A stretch of DNA of 41,011 nt from Clostridium cuniculi. Its GTDB lineage: Bacteria; Bacillota; Clostridia; Clostridiales; Clostridiaceae. Of this stretch, positions 1-7,224 are shown in pieces. Numbering within the stretch: position 1 is the stretch's first letter; the number at the start of each line of letters is the position of its first letter. A program made the translations under genes and the position numbers. A model generated the notes under the pieces. It ran no database searches and was not told the origin of the DNA. It saw nothing but the letters and a program-made list of their open reading frames with translations. The DNA lies in the NCBI RefSeq assembly GCF_004353185.1, contig NZ_SMUS01000037.1, positions 1-41,011 on the forward strand, written 5' to 3'.

Positions 1-43
1 TGATATATTCTTCCCAAATAGCATTATCTAATTTTCTATACAT
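1..43 (-). CDS. 5' fragment of a repeated-element gene, running off the window
   Basis: The ATG lies at 41-43 on the minus strand, preceded by a GGGAGG ribosome site. Only 14 codons are visible (starting MYRKLDN) before the window ends. The same fragment occurs at 40969-41011 on the plus strand. It is probably a transposase because it belongs to the repeated element at both ends, but too little is present to name it. Confidence 0.45.
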   Translation of the reverse strand, partial: MYRKLDNAIWEEYI

Positions 44-127
44 AGTTTTCCTCCCACTAATAATCATTTAACTTAATTTTATCAATGGGATGCTATGCTA
101 TCTAGGCACTTAATTTTTTACGCTTAC
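1..127. repeat. Left arm of a 127-bp terminal inverted repeat
   Basis: These bases are the exact reverse complement of the last 127 bases of the window (40885-41011), and the match stops abruptly at 127/128. Both arms read outward into the same sequence: a leader, a GGGAGG ribosome site and the start of a coding region. The natural reading is that a repeated mobile element lies outside both ends in opposite orientations. 127 is also the largest k-mer of a common short-read assembler, so the exact length may reflect graph edges rather than biology. Confidence 0.9.
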
Positions 128-1240
128 ATATTAACTAACTTAGAACATACTTTAAGAACATATTTTGATAGAGTAATAATAAATGATTCTACAAGTTTTA
201 TTCTACCTAAAGAATTTAAAAAGAAGTTTCCGGGTCCCGGAGGATCTGGTTCTCCATCATCGATAAAAGTACAATTACAATATGATTTATTAACCGGTTC
301 ATTTATGAATGTCGATATATTTTCAGGTATAAAAACTGATGTTGAGTATTTAAAAACAATGAAAAAATATAAAAATAATAAGGACTTGAAATTAGCTGAT
401 TTAGGATATTTTAAAATTGATTATTTGAAAAGAATTGATAAAAGTGGGGCGTCTTTTATCTCAAAAGTAAAAAGTAATACTTCATTATATATAAAAAATC
501 CAAATCCTGAAAAATATAAGGTTGGAACTATAAAAAAGTCTAGTGAGTATATAAAAATAGATATCATTAAGCTAGTAGAGCCGTTAGCACCTGGCGAAAC
601 AATTGAACTTAATGATATCTATATTGGCTCTAAAAAAGATTTTCAAAGCAGATTAATTATAACAAAATTAACAAAAGAAAACAAAGAAAAAAGAGTATTT
701 AACCATATTGAAGGTATAAGAAAGAAAAGATTAACATTAAGTCAAAGGAGATTAGATTTTAATAGCGTAAATGCCTATATTACTAATGTACCTAGTGATA
801 TTATTGCAGCGAATCAAGTACATGAATTATATTCATTAAGATGGCAAATAGAAATAATATTTAAAGTATGGAAGTCTATATTTAAAATTAATCAAGTTAA
901 AAAAGTTAAATTAGAACGATTTATGTGCTTTTTATATGGGAGACTAATAGCTTTACTACTATCATCTAATATAGTTTTCACTTCTAAATCTATTATTTTA
1001 AAAGAAGATAAGAAAGAAATTAGTGAGCTTAAAGCTTTCGGAAATTTAACTCAATACTTCTCTAAGCTCTCTTTTGAGATTTTCAAAGGAGAATTTTACA
1101 TTAGTAGAATTTTAAAAAGCATATTGAGTAATTTTAGACGACTTGGAATAAAATCTAGGAAAAATCATAAAAAAACAGCTCTTGATATATTAAAACTAAT
1201 AAAAATAAACTATTTTGAAGTAGCTAAATTTGCAATTTAA
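128..1240 (+). pseudogene. IS4-family (IS231/IS1151-like) transposase, N-terminus missing
   Basis: About 370 residues match the C-terminal three quarters of IS231-type transposases. Visible are the first DDE aspartate region (IINDSTSFILPK), the PGPGGSG stretch, DLGYF, a YIKNPNP block, and the IS4 signature Y-x2-R-x3-E-x6-K (in YSLRWQIEIIFKVWK). Roughly the first 115 residues are absent: homology begins exactly where the terminal inverted repeat ends at 127/128, so another element has replaced or interrupted the 5' end. The open frame formally starts at 95 inside the repeat, but those codons are unrelated. IS1151-like elements are common in C. perfringens toxin plasmids. Not expected to be active from this copy alone. 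Confidence 0.85.
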
Positions 1241-1612
1241 CAATAATATTGATTCAATAACCTACAAATTTACTATTAAAAATTTATAGGATTTTTTATC
1301 TTGTCTAAAAATACAAGTTTTATGATTTTACATAATTTAATCTTGCAGTTTAACTTAAATACATCAAAATAAATCATTTTATTCATTTATAATATTTTAT
1401 GTGTTCTTAGGTTGACGGCCATGGGCGAGACCCCTAATACTGATATTTTTCTAATAGCTTTTTATTTTCAGCTTTTTATTTTTGAATCTCTTTCATCTAT
1501 ATAACCCTTTCACAATTTAATTTGTGAATAAATTTTATTATAACTCTTGTTTGTATTAAATATTTAATTTATGAACGAAAAACTAAATATTTAATATAAA
1601 ATTATTTATATT
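1241..1612. other. IS right end and AT-rich spacer
   Basis: The segment 1406-1423 (CTTAG then GTTGACGGCCATG) resembles the reverse complement of the IS231-type terminal repeat and probably marks the right end of the element. Beyond it lies AT-rich DNA with a small hairpin (CACAA/TTTGTG, about 1511-1526) and two copies of TAAATATTTA near 1557 and 1584. No convincing gene is seen here. Confidence 0.5.
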
Positions 1613-2044
1613 TTAAACTAATTTATATTTTCCAAATCCATCTCTTTCATATATTTTGGCGTATCCTATTTTATTAATTCCTGAAAACATAGTTACTTCA
1701 TTTTCAACATTAATAATTACATCAGCTTCTTCATAATCTTCTTCATAATCAGGATCATCTTTATCTACAGCATAATTTTCTCTTACTCTTTCATTACCAT
1801 TCCACACTTCTACATTTAGATTTACCATTATTACATACATTGATAATGCTCTTGCTAAATCTATTCTCATAAGCATTTGTACATATCTATCATCACTATC
1901 TATATATGGTGCATCTATTACATGAATAATATCTTGCTCATTGTCAGCCTCATAAATCTTTCCTTCAAACTCTATTACATACTTTCTTGTAGCTTCTTCT
2001 AAACCCTTTATTTCTCTTACCCAATCATTATTACTTGTTACCAT
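1613..2044 (-). CDS. Acidic hypothetical protein (143 aa)
   Basis: Not recognised as a known family. The protein is strongly acidic, with a DKDDPDYEEDYEE cluster near residues 94-106, and has no membrane segment or signal peptide, so it should be cytosolic. It lies directly downstream of the amidoligase-like gene, but a 206-base gap with its own inverted repeats (2128-2219) suggests separate or partly separate control. A role as partner or substrate of the amidoligase is only a guess from position. The frame is long and uninterrupted in a very AT-rich context, which supports it being real. Confidence 0.7.
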   Translation of the reverse strand: MVTSNNDWVREIKGLEEATRKYVIEFEGKIYEADNEQDIIHVIDAPYIDSDDRYVQMLMRIDLARALSMYVIMVNLNVEVWNGNERVRENYAVDKDDPDYEEDYEEADVIINVENEVTMFSGINKIGYAKIYERDGFGKYKLV

Positions 2045-2127
2045 AATATCTTCACTTCTCTTTCTAATTAACTTATCTTACATCGATTATATATATTTCC
2101 CTGTATTTTTTCATCAAAAACTTTTAA

Positions 2128-2219
2128 TATACTAAATATCACATTTTATATACTATTTTTTATAATATACTTCATATATATTATTTTTATTTAGTATACT
2201 ACTTTGTGATTTTAGTATA
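2128..2219. promoter_or_regulatory. Inverted-repeat operator candidate upstream of the 1613-2044 gene
   Basis: TATACTAAATATCACA (2128-2143) faces TGTGATTTTAGTATA (2205-2219), an imperfect 15-16 bp inverted repeat separated by 61 bases, with a further TTTAGTATACT core at about 2190-2200. The spacing and position upstream of the 1613-2044 gene fit a pair of repressor sites that could loop. The binding protein is unknown. Confidence 0.4.
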
Positions 2220-2250
2220 TTAACTTTTCTTTTTGTTATTTCTATATTTT

Positions 2251-3681
2251 TTATCTCCACTCATTCTTTTTCAAAACATTTAATATAATATCTTTATCTT
2301 TTTTTCTCGAAAAAGCTATATCCAATAACTCAATCATTTTTTCTTTAGTTCTAGTTCCTGCAGATGTATTAGCATTTTTTAATATTTGTCCTCTTTTCTT
2401 ATAATTTTCATCATCAGTATCTCTCCAACGTGATTTTTCAGATGCATTTATTATTCCTGCAGCTAATTTTATATTTGCTTGGATTTGCTTTGGATTAAGT
2501 GAGCCATTAAAATATCTAAATTCAACGGTTGGAGCTCTATCTGTTGCTATATTTTTTAGATTTATTCCGTAATATCTATTCATCTCACTAACTCTTTGTG
2601 CCATAATTCTTATATCTTCATCACTATCCATTCTAAATGCCATTCTATTAGCCTCAGAGGCCCTTTCTCTAAAGCTAGTTGCATAACTTGAAGCATTACT
2701 TCGTATACGTCCTAAATCGCCTCCTGCAGCCTTATAAAGACATTCTTCATAATTTTCTACCATTTTGAAAAATCTTCTCCATCTTTGACGAGCAGTATCA
2801 AGCTTTTTCATACCAATATGAACATGTCCACCACAAGATTGATTTACTTTTGCACCATGTCTTTTGGCTACTTCACATATCACTTCTATTTGTCTCCATG
2901 TTTCAGGAGTATCTTTTAATACTGGTGAAACCAATTCTCCACCTTGACTTCCTGATGAAACTGATCCATCTCTTTCTAGTTTCCATTTTGTATTATCACT
3001 AACTCTAGCATGATAATTTAATCTATATGGTGCTACAGTTATACCTAATTCATATAGCTCTCTTGCTATTGCATCTGCATTTCCACCAACAAACTCCAAC
3101 TCAACTCCAAAAGTGCTTGTATTTCCATTTAATACATTTTCATACTCATAATTAATTAAATTATCATTTATACTTTCATATGTTCTATCGAATTCATCTA
3201 AATTTTCACAATAAAAAAATCCATCATCTTGTGATGGACCTTCTTGGTTTCTTTCTATTTCATCTCTAATATCTTGTTGTATTCTAGCTGCCACTACTTC
3301 ATTTGCTTCCATATTTCTTATTTCTTCTTCTACTACTCCAATAGCATTATTTACAGCATTCATATGTCTACAGACACGATTTCTACTTTGAAAGTCAGGA
3401 CAAGTACAAGACTGCCTATCTCCACTAACAAAATATCTTTGATTACTTGCTGAGTCAACTATATATATTTCATCTTCTTCATCATAACTTACTCTAATTT
3501 CTTCATTTCTTCCTCTAGATCTTGAATCTCCAGTTACAACTATTGTTTCACTTAATCTACTATTAATTCTACTTGCTAAATCATTAATTATTCCTGGACT
3601 CATTCCTGATCCTGAAGCTCCAATTGCTCCACTTCCTGAATTTGCTTCCGTTGATATTGTACTACTTCTTCTCTTTGGCAT
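2251..3681 (-). CDS. SWIM zinc finger-amidoligase-like protein (476 aa)
   Basis: Residues 92-106 form a SWIM finger (C92-x-C94 ... C104-x-H106), a motif for nucleic-acid or protein binding. Residues from about 190 match the amidoligase (COOH-NH2 ligase) family related to the glutamine synthetase/GCS fold: FGVELEF (191-197, metal/ATP-binding glutamates), KLERDGSV (234-241), GGELVSP (247-253), CGGHVHIG (283-290) and a late VEFRYFNGS block. Such enzymes are predicted to form amide bonds using ATP; the substrate here is unknown. The start is supported by AAGGAGA upstream of ATG 3681. The N-terminal 30 residues are Ser/Gly-rich and probably flexible. It precedes an acidic hypothetical gene. The fold assignment is confident; the biochemical role is inferred. 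Confidence 0.8.
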   Translation of the reverse strand: MPKRRSSTISTEANSGSGAIGASGSGMSPGIINDLASRINSRLSETIVVTGDSRSRGRNEEIRVSYDEEDEIYIVDSASNQRYFVSGDRQSCTCPDFQSRNRVCRHMNAVNNAIGVVEEEIRNMEANEVVAARIQQDIRDEIERNQEGPSQDDGFFYCENLDEFDRTYESINDNLINYEYENVLNGNTSTFGVELEFVGGNADAIARELYELGITVAPYRLNYHARVSDNTKWKLERDGSVSSGSQGGELVSPVLKDTPETWRQIEVICEVAKRHGAKVNQSCGGHVHIGMKKLDTARQRWRRFFKMVENYEECLYKAAGGDLGRIRSNASSYATSFRERASEANRMAFRMDSDEDIRIMAQRVSEMNRYYGINLKNIATDRAPTVEFRYFNGSLNPKQIQANIKLAAGIINASEKSRWRDTDDENYKKRGQILKNANTSAGTRTKEKMIELLDIAFSRKKDKDIILNVLKKNEWR

Positions 3682-3733
3682 CTTAACTATTTTCTCCTTT
3701 GTATATTGTTTATTTTTCTAAAAATGGATACAA

Positions 3734-3765
3734 AAAAGCAGACTAGTATAAACTAATCTGCTTTT
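3734..3765. terminator. Bidirectional hairpin terminator
   Basis: AAAAGCAGA-TAGT pairs with ACTA-TCTGCTTTT around a short loop, with A and T tracts on the two sides. It can end leftward transcripts coming from the toxin-antitoxin/HU region before the amidoligase gene. Confidence 0.7.
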
Positions 3766-3777
3766 ATATTCATTTTA

Positions 3778-3786
3778 TGTTATAAT
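3778..3786 (+). promoter_or_regulatory. Extended -10 promoter of the toxin mRNA (RNA I)
   Basis: TG-T-TATAAT is a perfect extended -10 element. Transcription would start near 3793 and give a roughly 105-base structured leader before the 52-codon ORF at 3898. No good -35 is seen, which extended -10 promoters tolerate. Confidence 0.6.
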
Positions 3787-3897
3787 TATATTGTTTTATA
3801 AGCCACGATGGATGGCGTGGCGGTTGTACGTTCTCCGCCTTTTGGCTATTGATAGTAATTTATTAATTACTAAAGCTAAAAAGGTGGTGGTATTGAT

Positions 3898-4056
3898 ATG
3901 CTAGAAATTATTTTGATAGGATCTATTTTTATAGTTCTTATCAACTTGATATTGAAACATAATAAAGATTTTACTTTAGAAATTAATTTAAAACTTTTAG
4001 GTCTTAATATTAAGATTAATAGCAAAGAAAAACAGCATCCATCCCAACAAGATTAA
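3898..4056 (+). CDS. Small hydrophobic protein, candidate type I toxin (52 aa)
   Basis: The peptide begins MLEIILIGSIFIVLINLILK: one membrane-spanning segment (about residues 3-19) followed by a charged tail ending KEKQHPSQQD. AAGGTGGTGG precedes ATG 3898 at normal spacing. Small single-span proteins with charged tails, made from long structured mRNAs and faced by a convergent antisense RNA, are typical type I toxins that damage the membrane. The locus has a perfect extended -10 on each strand, a shared bidirectional terminator and direct repeats. I do not recognise the peptide itself, so the toxin call rests on architecture. A role in killing plasmid-free cells would fit its position on a large low-copy plasmid. 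Confidence 0.6.
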   Translation: MLEIILIGSIFIVLINLILKHNKDFTLEINLKLLGLNIKINSKEKQHPSQQD

Positions 4057-4065
4057 TGCTGTTTT
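4029..4065. terminator. Shared bidirectional terminator of RNA I and RNA II
   Basis: AAAACAGCAT (4029-4038) pairs with ATGCTGTTTT (4056-4065). It overlaps the stop codon of the small ORF and has A/T tracts at both sides, so it can end transcripts from both directions, as in par/fst loci. Confidence 0.65.
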
Positions 4066-4149
4066 CTCTGTAAATCCATATTTACTATCAATAGCCCAAA
4101 GAAAAACGTTCTAGGACTAGCATCGTATTAGCAGTACGGTGCTTTTCTT
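4029..4149 (-). ncRNA. Candidate antisense RNA (RNA II), about 120 nt
   Basis: A perfect extended -10 (TG-C-TATAAT, 4164-4156 on the minus strand) would start an RNA near 4149. Its 5' end folds as AGCACCGTA/TACGATGCT, then carries AGAACGT (complementary to the RNA I loop), and it ends at the AAACAGCAT/ATGCTGTTT hairpin. It overlaps the 3' end of the toxin ORF and is complementary to RNA I at two places. Existence and function are inferred. Confidence 0.55.
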
Positions 4150-4155
4150 ATTTAT

Positions 4156-4164
4156 ATTATAGCA
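4156..4164 (-). promoter_or_regulatory. Extended -10 promoter of RNA II
   Basis: Reading the minus strand, TG-C-TATAAT gives a perfect extended -10. It lies just 8 bases beyond the stop codon of the HU gene, so it would drive the antisense RNA independently of HU transcription. Confidence 0.6.
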
Positions 4165-4171
4165 TATTTTA

Positions 4172-4456
4172 TTATTTTAATGCATTATTTATTTTTTCTT
4201 TAAAATCTTTTCCTGGTTTAAATGCTGGTACTTTAGTTGCTGGAATTTCTATTTTTTCTTTTGTTCTAGGATTTACACCAACTCTTGCAGCTCTTTCTTT
4301 AGTTTCAAATGTACCAAATCCTATTAATTGAATTTTTTCTCCACTTTCTAATGCTTCTTGTACAGTTTCAATAAATGCATTAAGTGCTTTTTCTGAATTT
4401 GTTTTATTTAAATTTGTCTTTTCTGCCATTGCTGTAATTAATTCTTGTTTATTCAT
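4172..4456 (-). CDS. hup: HU-family DNA-binding protein
   Basis: The 94-residue product has the whole HU fold: MNKQELITAMAEK at the start, the GFGTFE turn (about 47-52), the RVGVNPRTKEKIEIP beta-arm with its intercalating proline, and the FKPGKDFKEKIN end. HU binds and bends double-stranded DNA without strong sequence preference and compacts the nucleoid. A plasmid copy may help Rep, TcpM/oriT or partition complexes, or reduce the burden of AT-rich plasmid DNA on the host. The start has an AAAGGAAAT site. It lies between the toxin-antitoxin candidate and the 4539-6771 operon, all on the minus strand. Confidence 0.95.
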   Translation of the reverse strand: MNKQELITAMAEKTNLNKTNSEKALNAFIETVQEALESGEKIQLIGFGTFETKERAARVGVNPRTKEKIEIPATKVPAFKPGKDFKEKINNALK

Positions 4457-4538
4457 AATTCTTATTTCCTTTCTTTGCTAGTTTCTCACTATATTTTTAC
4501 TTTATTTATATATCTCTGTCAACTCTGAAAAATATATA

Positions 4539-5018
4539 TTAATTATTATCTCTCTTATTTTGTACTTCTTGTACTATTTTTTGATACAAATCATTATTTT
4601 CCATTAGATAATTCACTGTTTTAATTTTTCCTTGTCCTAATACTTTATTATCATACTTATACCAAGCTGCCGATTTAATTACAACTTCCTCTTTTACAGC
4701 TTTATCTAATAATTTTTCAATACTCTCAATTGTAACACTATTCTTTTTTTCCAAAATTTTTAAGATACATTCTCTTCTTTCATTCTTACTACTTTCATAA
4801 ACACTAGATACTAAAACTGGAACAGCTCTTTTTATATTCTTTTGTTTTTCCTTTGAGTATGTTTCTACTCTAGCAAGGACTATATCTCCGCTTTTAATTT
4901 TATTTTGTAAAGAATCAGGAATAAACCAAGCATAGCGTTTATTAAAATTCGTACGACTTACTCCTTTTTTTCTTCCTGCTTTATAATTCCAAATAATAAA
5001 CCCTTGTAAATACTGCAT
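4539..5018 (-). CDS. Protein with a RecA-C-terminus-like domain (159 aa)
   Basis: The N-terminal half (FIPDSLQNKIKSGDIVLARVE...) looks like a small beta-barrel of the DUF5839 kind seen in phage and plasmid proteins. The C-terminal half (VIKSAAWYKYDNKVLGQGKIKTVNYLMEN) closely follows the DNA-binding C-terminal domain of RecA (KSGAWYSYNGERIGQG...N...LKEN), without the RecA ATPase core. This suggests a DNA- or nucleoprotein-binding role, perhaps interacting with RecA filaments or competing with them; that is inference. ATG 5018 is chosen because AAAGGAG, at the end of the upstream gene, precedes it at good spacing and the genes are then 4 bases apart; the longer frame from 5048 has no ribosome site. 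Last gene of a five-gene operon. Confidence 0.75.
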   Translation of the reverse strand: MQYLQGFIIWNYKAGRKKGVSRTNFNKRYAWFIPDSLQNKIKSGDIVLARVETYSKEKQKNIKRAVPVLVSSVYESSKNERRECILKILEKKNSVTIESIEKLLDKAVKEEVVIKSAAWYKYDNKVLGQGKIKTVNYLMENNDLYQKIVQEVQNKRDNN

Positions 5019-5022
5019 ATCA

Positions 5023-6051
5023 TTATTCTCCTTTACTATATTCATCACTATAATAATCTAAATTCATTTGAAAAATTCTATCTTTACTTATTGATCTATC
5101 TAATTGTTTTTTATCTTTAACCGAAAATCCATTCCTGCTATTAACCCAAGCAGCTTGCTGAATTATAGATATTTTTCTATTACCACTAATTTTTTTAATT
5201 TCTACAAATCTTTTAATTGAAGAAATACCTGCAATTATAATTTCTATGTTTGGAGAAATTCTTGAAATTAAAATTTTATATCCAAGCAAATAATGTCTCC
5301 ATGCATTACTGGCTTTTAATCTTGTATCAACATTCATGAAACTAAAAGCAATAGTTTTTATATCACTTTTATTAATTTCATTAATCCAAAACTCTAAATC
5401 TTCGTTTGTTGCCCAAATAATATCGAGTATTGCTGGTAGCTTCTCATTTCTCATTTCATTGTAAACTTTCTTAGCACGTTGAATATTATACAAATGCTCT
5501 GATCTTGGAGCATCTTCATAAACCGAAAAGTTTGGAGTTATTATTGCTTTGAACTTTTGCTTTTTTAACTGCTTGTACAAATCTTTTCTATTTTCCCAAA
5601 ACCCCTCTAAAGCCCTATCTTTAATATAAAACTCTAAAACGCCATTAACATCTTCAGGCAAATTTAAAGCATTTTTATAACCACGTATTTTATCTGCTGA
5701 TGATATATCTTTTCCATCTGCAGATAATAAAAATTCTCCATGTATTCCAACGATATTATTTACTTTAGCAAAATGATACTCACTTTTAACTTTATCAGGC
5801 ATAATAGGAATATAGCTCGGTAAATTATAATACTCATTACTCTCTAGCTTATGTGTAACTTTTACGCTTTCAATAGATTTAAACACACCCAACTTCTTGG
5901 GACATCTAACTAAACATCGGTTTAAAGTTTCTTTACCACATTTACAAAAAGCAACATCACAGAAAGAGCACCCACTACATGATCCATCTAATTTCTTATT
6001 GCATTTATTACAATCTCGTATATTACAAATATTTATGTACTTTCCAGCCAT
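5023..6051 (-). CDS. Cys-rich DUF4417-like protein
   Basis: The first 45 residues contain about a dozen cysteines in CxxC/CxCxC arrangements (CNKCNKK, CSGCSFC, CKCGK), a likely zinc or iron-sulfur cluster. The rest (IITPNFSVYEDAPRSEHLYNIQRAK..., a later FSFMNVD and IIIAGISSIK) resembles DUF4417, a domain of unknown function common in phages and plasmids of Firmicutes. The start is uncertain: ATG 6051 follows GAGGTGG at slightly long spacing, while a GTG at 6072 would add seven residues; both overlap the end of the preceding gene. Translational coupling with both neighbours points to a shared function with the RecA-tail-like protein downstream. Biochemical activity is unknown. Confidence 0.75.
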   Translation of the reverse strand: MAGKYINICNIRDCNKCNKKLDGSCSGCSFCDVAFCKCGKETLNRCLVRCPKKLGVFKSIESVKVTHKLESNEYYNLPSYIPIMPDKVKSEYHFAKVNNIVGIHGEFLLSADGKDISSADKIRGYKNALNLPEDVNGVLEFYIKDRALEGFWENRKDLYKQLKKQKFKAIITPNFSVYEDAPRSEHLYNIQRAKKVYNEMRNEKLPAILDIIWATNEDLEFWINEINKSDIKTIAFSFMNVDTRLKASNAWRHYLLGYKILISRISPNIEIIIAGISSIKRFVEIKKISGNRKISIIQQAAWVNSRNGFSVKDKKQLDRSISKDRIFQMNLDYYSDEYSKGE

Positions 6052-6259
6052 CTTTAGATAGAGCCACCTCACTTTCGTTCTTCAATTCTTTAATTTCTTT
6101 CTCTAACATTTCAGTAATACTCAATATTTTCATTAAATCTTCAATCTCTATTTGATCTATATTATTTTTCATAAGTTGAAACTGTCTCTTCAAAATTCTA
6201 GCTTCTTTTACAAACTCAACTACAACTAAATCATCACATTTAACATTATTTAAACCCAT
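6023..6259 (-). CDS. Small helical hypothetical protein (78 aa)
   Basis: Not recognised. The sequence is largely alpha-helical with heptad-like leucine/isoleucine spacing (EARILKRQFQLMKNNIDQIEIEDLMKILSITEMLEKEIKEL, split over two helices), suggesting a short coiled-coil hairpin. ATG 6259 is preferred because AGAGGTG lies 6 bases upstream; the longer frame from 6268 would start inside that site. Its 3' end overlaps the DUF4417-like gene, so the two are translationally coupled. It may be a regulatory or scaffold subunit. Confidence 0.65.
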   Translation of the reverse strand: MGLNNVKCDDLVVVEFVKEARILKRQFQLMKNNIDQIEIEDLMKILSITEMLEKEIKELKNESEVALSKDGWKVHKYL

Positions 6260-6277
6260 AGAAATCACCTCTTTTAA

Positions 6278-6592
6278 TTATTCATTCAAAATCTTAAAAA
6301 CTGTAGATTCATAAATAGATAATAATTTAGCTATTTCACTTATACTTCTATTCTCTTCCCTATACTTTTTAATTTTATCTAAATAGACTTCTGTATAACT
6401 TTCACTTCCTTGATAAATAACTAATCCTTTAGTTTTCATATAAGCTTTTCTCCAATTATCATATCCTTCAATAGCTACTCTTTCTGTTATAGAAAAATAT
6501 TTGCAAATCCTATTAATCATAATATCTTTTTCATATATATCTGCTTTAGATTTATTTAAAAAATCATAAATTAATTCATTTAAGTTATCCAT
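6278..6592 (-). CDS. Small HTH-containing protein (104 aa)
   Basis: The C-terminal 30 residues (KYREENRSISEIAKLLSIYESTVFKILNE) form a helix-turn-helix of the resolvase/homeodomain-like kind, so DNA binding is likely. The N-terminal 70 residues are helical and unrecognised. A strong GAGGAGG site precedes ATG 6592. It lies second in the operon with 18 bases to the next gene. It may regulate this operon or act in DNA transactions with the downstream RecA-tail and DUF4417-like proteins. Confidence 0.7.
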   Translation of the reverse strand: MDNLNELIYDFLNKSKADIYEKDIMINRICKYFSITERVAIEGYDNWRKAYMKTKGLVIYQGSESYTEVYLDKIKKYREENRSISEIAKLLSIYESTVFKILNE

Positions 6593-6606
6593 CTCAAAAT
6601 CCTCCT

Positions 6607-6771
6607 CTATTTATTCTCAGTTTTAAATCTCTTTGCTAATTCAGAATGTAACTTCTCTTCTTCATCTATCTTACTATGCAATACTTTTGAATTGCCAAAA
6701 TAGAAACCTTTAGCCCTAGTCTTCTTCTTTACAGGTTCTTTCTCTAAAATTTCTTTAAACTTCTTCTTCAT
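6607..6771 (-). CDS. Small basic protein (54 aa), first gene of operon
   Basis: ATG 6771 is preceded by GGAGTG and opens a 54-codon frame, MKKKFKEILEKEPVKKKTRAK..., rich in lysine and ending FKTENK. Its stop codon overlaps the GAGGAGG ribosome site of the next gene, which argues for real translation and coupling. No family recognised; the basic N-terminus could bind nucleic acid. Confidence 0.6.
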   Translation of the reverse strand: MKKKFKEILEKEPVKKKTRAKGFYFGNSKVLHSKIDEEEKLHSELAKRFKTENK

Positions 6772-7224
6772 AAATCTCACACTCCTAATAACTCTCTTAT
6801 AAGATATCCTCGTAAATGAACCATATATACTAATCCAAAATTCAAGTATATATAAAATTTAAATACATCCCCTTTTTCCCTAGATTTCTGAGAGGACCCC
6901 TTCGGGTTCCCCTATAAAGATTATTATATTTAGATGGCTAAATTTTAAATTCCTATTAAACCTACTGTTTTCAATGCTTTAAAGCACTTTTAATTTTGGA
7001 AATTATTCATGAATTCATGTAAATTACTTATTTTGGTAATTAGTTTTGTTTACTTTTTTCTCTCTTAAAAATATCTTGTTTATTTGCCTTTTAAAGCGTT
7101 TTTATAGTGTACTTAATACTAAACTACATCTAATATAAAACTCTTCTTATATGGCTTAATATACTGCTTGTACAAATTATTCTTTATTAACTTTATTCTA
7201 CTTGTATTTTGTTACATCCTCTTT
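6772..7224. other. Intergenic region between rep and the 4539-6771 operon
   Basis: About 450 bases without a convincing gene. It should hold the promoter of the operon (TTGAAT followed by TATATA on the minus strand near 6815-6850 is a weak candidate). A compact GC-rich hairpin, GGACCC-CTTC-GGGTTCC, at about 6893-6911 stands out against the AT-rich background and may be the rep terminator, although no long T tract follows. Confidence 0.5.

Larger units (their letters stand above)
3828..4112. repeat. Paired repeats of the type I toxin-antitoxin candidate
   Basis: ACGTTCT occurs as a direct repeat at 3828-3834 and 4106-4112, so the two convergent RNAs carry complementary ACGUUCU and AGAACGU. 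In RNA I the heptamer sits mostly in the loop of a GGCGG/CCGCC hairpin (about 3820-3839). GGCTATTGATAGTAA (3844-3858) is an exact inverted repeat of 4082-4096, so both RNAs also have near-identical 5' modules. Direct repeats crossed by convergent RNAs are the hallmark of the par/fst locus of pAD1. Confidence 0.65.
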
